Shown here one piece after another: positions 3,841-5,371 of a stretch of DNA of 5,371 bases (position 1 is its first letter; each line of letters opens with the position of its first letter). Origin of the DNA: Paracoccaceae bacterium (lineage in GTDB: Bacteria; Pseudomonadota; Alphaproteobacteria; Rhodobacterales; Rhodobacteraceae); assembly GCA_009920225.1 (NCBI GenBank), contig RGAJ01000148.1:1-5371 (forward strand), in the 5' to 3' direction. Made by a program: the position numbers and the translations under genes. A model generated the notes under the pieces. That model ran no database searches and was not told the DNA's origin. It worked only from the letters and a program-made list of their open reading frames with translations.

Positions 3841-5371
3841 ATGACTCAGCAAGTGAAAGATAAACCATGGTTAATCCGGACCTACGCAGGTCATTCAACC
3901 GCGTCAGCGTCAAACGCGCTTTATCGGTCAAACTTGGCCAAAGGCCAGACAGGATTATCCGTTGCCTTCGACCTGCCAACACAAACAGGCTATGACAGCG
4001 ATCATGAACTTGCCCGTGGCGAGGTTGGCAAAGTCGGCGTGCCTGTGTGCCACTTGGGGGATATGCGCACCCTGTTCAACGACATCCCCTTGGAACAAAT
4101 GAACACGTCAATGACGACGGATTTCGTTCTTTGTGAACGCCGGCATTCGGTTTGTCACCGAAATGTGCAAAATGCGCGCATTTGTTGAGCTTTGGGATGA
4201 AATCCTTCGGGATCGCTATGGGGTGGCGGATGCCAAACACCGTCGCTTTCGCTATGGGGTGCAGGTCAACAGCCTTGGTCTGACCGAACAGCAACCCGAA
4301 AACAACGTGTATCGCATTTTGATCGAAATGTTGGCGGTGACGCTGTCGAAAAACGCCCGCGCCCGCGCCGTTCAATTGCCTGCATGGAACGAAGCCCTCG
4401 GCCTGCCCCGCCCATGGGATCAACAATGGTCCATGCGCATGCAACAAATCATGGCATTCGAAACCGATCTTTTGGAATTTGACGACCTCTTTGATGGCAA
4501 CCCCGCCGTAGACGCCAAAGTCGCCGCATTAAAAGACGGCGCACGCCATGAATTGGCAAACCTAGATGGAATGGGTGGCGCAATCAAATCGATCGAATAC
4601 ATGAAATCGCGCCTTGTGGACAGCAATGCCGAACGCTTGAACAAGATCGAACGAAACGAAACAGTCGTTGTTGGGGTGAACAAATTCAGAAACGGGGAAC
4701 CGTCACCGCTGACTGCAGGCGAAGGCGGCATTATGGTCGTCGATCCCGCCGTAGAACAAGACCAAATCAATCGTCTCGCTGCTTGGCGTGAAAACCGTGA
4801 TCAATCCGCGGTTGATGCGGCCCTGACCATGCTGCGCAATGCGGCCAAAAACGGCGACAACATCATGCCTGCGTCTATCGCCGCAGCAAAAGCAGGGGTA
4901 ACAACCGGGGAATGGGCCGCACAAATGCGCGCCGTCTTTGGTGAATACCGCGGCCCAACAGGCGTATCGCGCGGCGTATCGAACAAAACCGAAGGGCTCG
5001 ACACGATCCGCGCCGCCGTTGACGCCGTCAGCACCAAATTGGGCCGACGCCTTTCGTTCTTGGTCGGCAAACCGGGGCTTGATGGCCATTCAAACGGGGC
5101 AGAACAAATCGCGTTCCGTGCGCGTGATTGTGGCATGCAGATCAACTATGATGGCATTCGCCTCACCCCGGATCAACTGATCGCGTCCGCGCGCGAAAAT
5201 GACCCACATGTCATCGGACTGTCGATCCTCTCAGGAAGCCACATCCCCTTGGTCCAAGATTTCATGCAAAAACTCCGCGATGCCGCTTTGGATCATATCC
5301 CCGTCATCGTCGGTGGTATCATTCCCGATGACGACGCAACCCGCCTGATCGAAATGGGCGTCGCACGCGTC
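3841..5371 (+). pseudogene. ecm: ethylmalonyl-CoA mutase gene broken by an internal deletion and frameshift (3' end beyond the window)
   Basis: Ecm (also called MeaA) is a coenzyme-B12 mutase that turns ethylmalonyl-CoA into methylsuccinyl-CoA. Codons 1-92 from ATG 3841 are typical: [11 protein letters not shown] (Y15 aligns with methylmalonyl-CoA mutase Y89), [17 protein letters not shown], and QMNTSMT. The frame then runs into unrelated residues and a TGA at 4186-4188, giving a 115-residue product. From 4118 the next frame reads [12 protein letters not shown] and stays open for 418 codons to the edge, through QVNSLGLTEQQPENN, LPAWNEALGLPRPWDQQW, and the B12-binding domain (KPGLDGHSNGAEQIA with the DxHxxG cobalt-ligand motif, then SILSGSH and VGGIIP). 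Between NTSMT and RISFF the family has about 110-125 more residues, including the PSxR and YHxQEAG segments that hold the CoA-binding Arg and catalytic His (R207, H244 in methylmalonyl-CoA mutase). These are absent, so an active enzyme is not expected. Confidence 0.88.
4111..4126 (+). other. deletion junction within ecm
   Basis: The conserved 5' frame ends with ATG ACG (4111-4116, Met91-Thr92) and the conserved 3' frame begins with CGG ATT TCG (4118-4126). The join lies within about 4114-4120, at ACGACGG. The downstream phase requires a missing length of 3n+2 bases, so both a deletion and a frameshift follow from one event. A TGA at 4112-4114 closes the downstream frame just before the join, so no alternative in-frame entry exists there. 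Confidence 0.8.

Noticed and set aside
3867..3874. ATGGTTAA, a TTAACCAT CtrA half-site on the minus strand
   Set aside because: It is a single half-site inside conserved ecm codons (Pro-Trp-Leu) with no second TTAA at 7 nt, so chance is sufficient.
4114..4188. Programmed ribosomal frameshift in ecm
   Set aside because: A frameshift could not restore the more than 100 missing residues, and no slippery sequence is visible at the join.
4076..5145. Several overlapping minus-strand ORFs of 114-128 codons
   Set aside because: They are antisense shadows of the conserved 3' ecm frame, and none resembles a known protein.
4118..5371. The downstream ecm frame as a stand-alone gene
   Set aside because: It starts in mid-domain, and the first internal ATG (4163) has no ribosome binding site and would begin inside the barrel.

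Overview
The window is a fragment of an alphaproteobacterial chromosome, most likely a marine Rhodobacterales (Roseobacter-group) bacterium. The evidence is a crotonyl-CoA carboxylase/reductase gene divergent from an ethylmalonyl-CoA mutase gene, a LuxR/LuxI quorum-sensing pair beside them, a near-perfect CtrA-type box, and Rhodobacter-like protein sequences at moderate GC. The genus cannot be fixed from the sequence.

Layout. Positions 1-416 (minus) hold the N-terminal part of a RecD-like AAA ATPase/helicase that runs off the left edge. Positions 459-1091 (minus) are luxI, an acyl-homoserine lactone synthase with all the usual invariant residues. Positions 1178-1921 (minus) are luxR, with an intact autoinducer domain and HTH. 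Positions 1833-2051 (minus) are a small ORF of unknown function that overlaps the luxR start by 89 nt. The order of transcription is therefore small ORF, luxR, luxI, helicase. A strong dyad lies between luxR and luxI, and a hairpin covers the helicase start codon. Positions 2052-2259 carry a CtrA-type box and a promoter-like region for the small ORF/luxR, then the ccr terminator. Positions 2260-3540 (minus) are ccr. Positions 3541-3840 are a divergent control region with candidate promoters for both sides. From 3841 to the right edge (plus) is ecm.

Biology. Ccr reductively carboxylates crotonyl-CoA to ethylmalonyl-CoA, which Ecm converts to methylsuccinyl-CoA. Both belong to the ethylmalonyl-CoA pathway for acetyl-CoA assimilation. 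The lux genes form a quorum-sensing module next to this metabolic pair.

The main surprise is ecm. Its first 92 codons and its last 418 visible codons are well conserved, but they are in different frames, and about 110-125 residues of the TIM-barrel domain are missing between them. The missing part should include the counterparts of the substrate-binding Arg and catalytic His of methylmalonyl-CoA mutase. As written, the gene is broken by an internal deletion or the sequence is mis-assembled. The second notable signal is a TTAA-N7-TTAACCAT box just ahead of the small ORF/luxR unit, which suggests direct CtrA input into quorum sensing.
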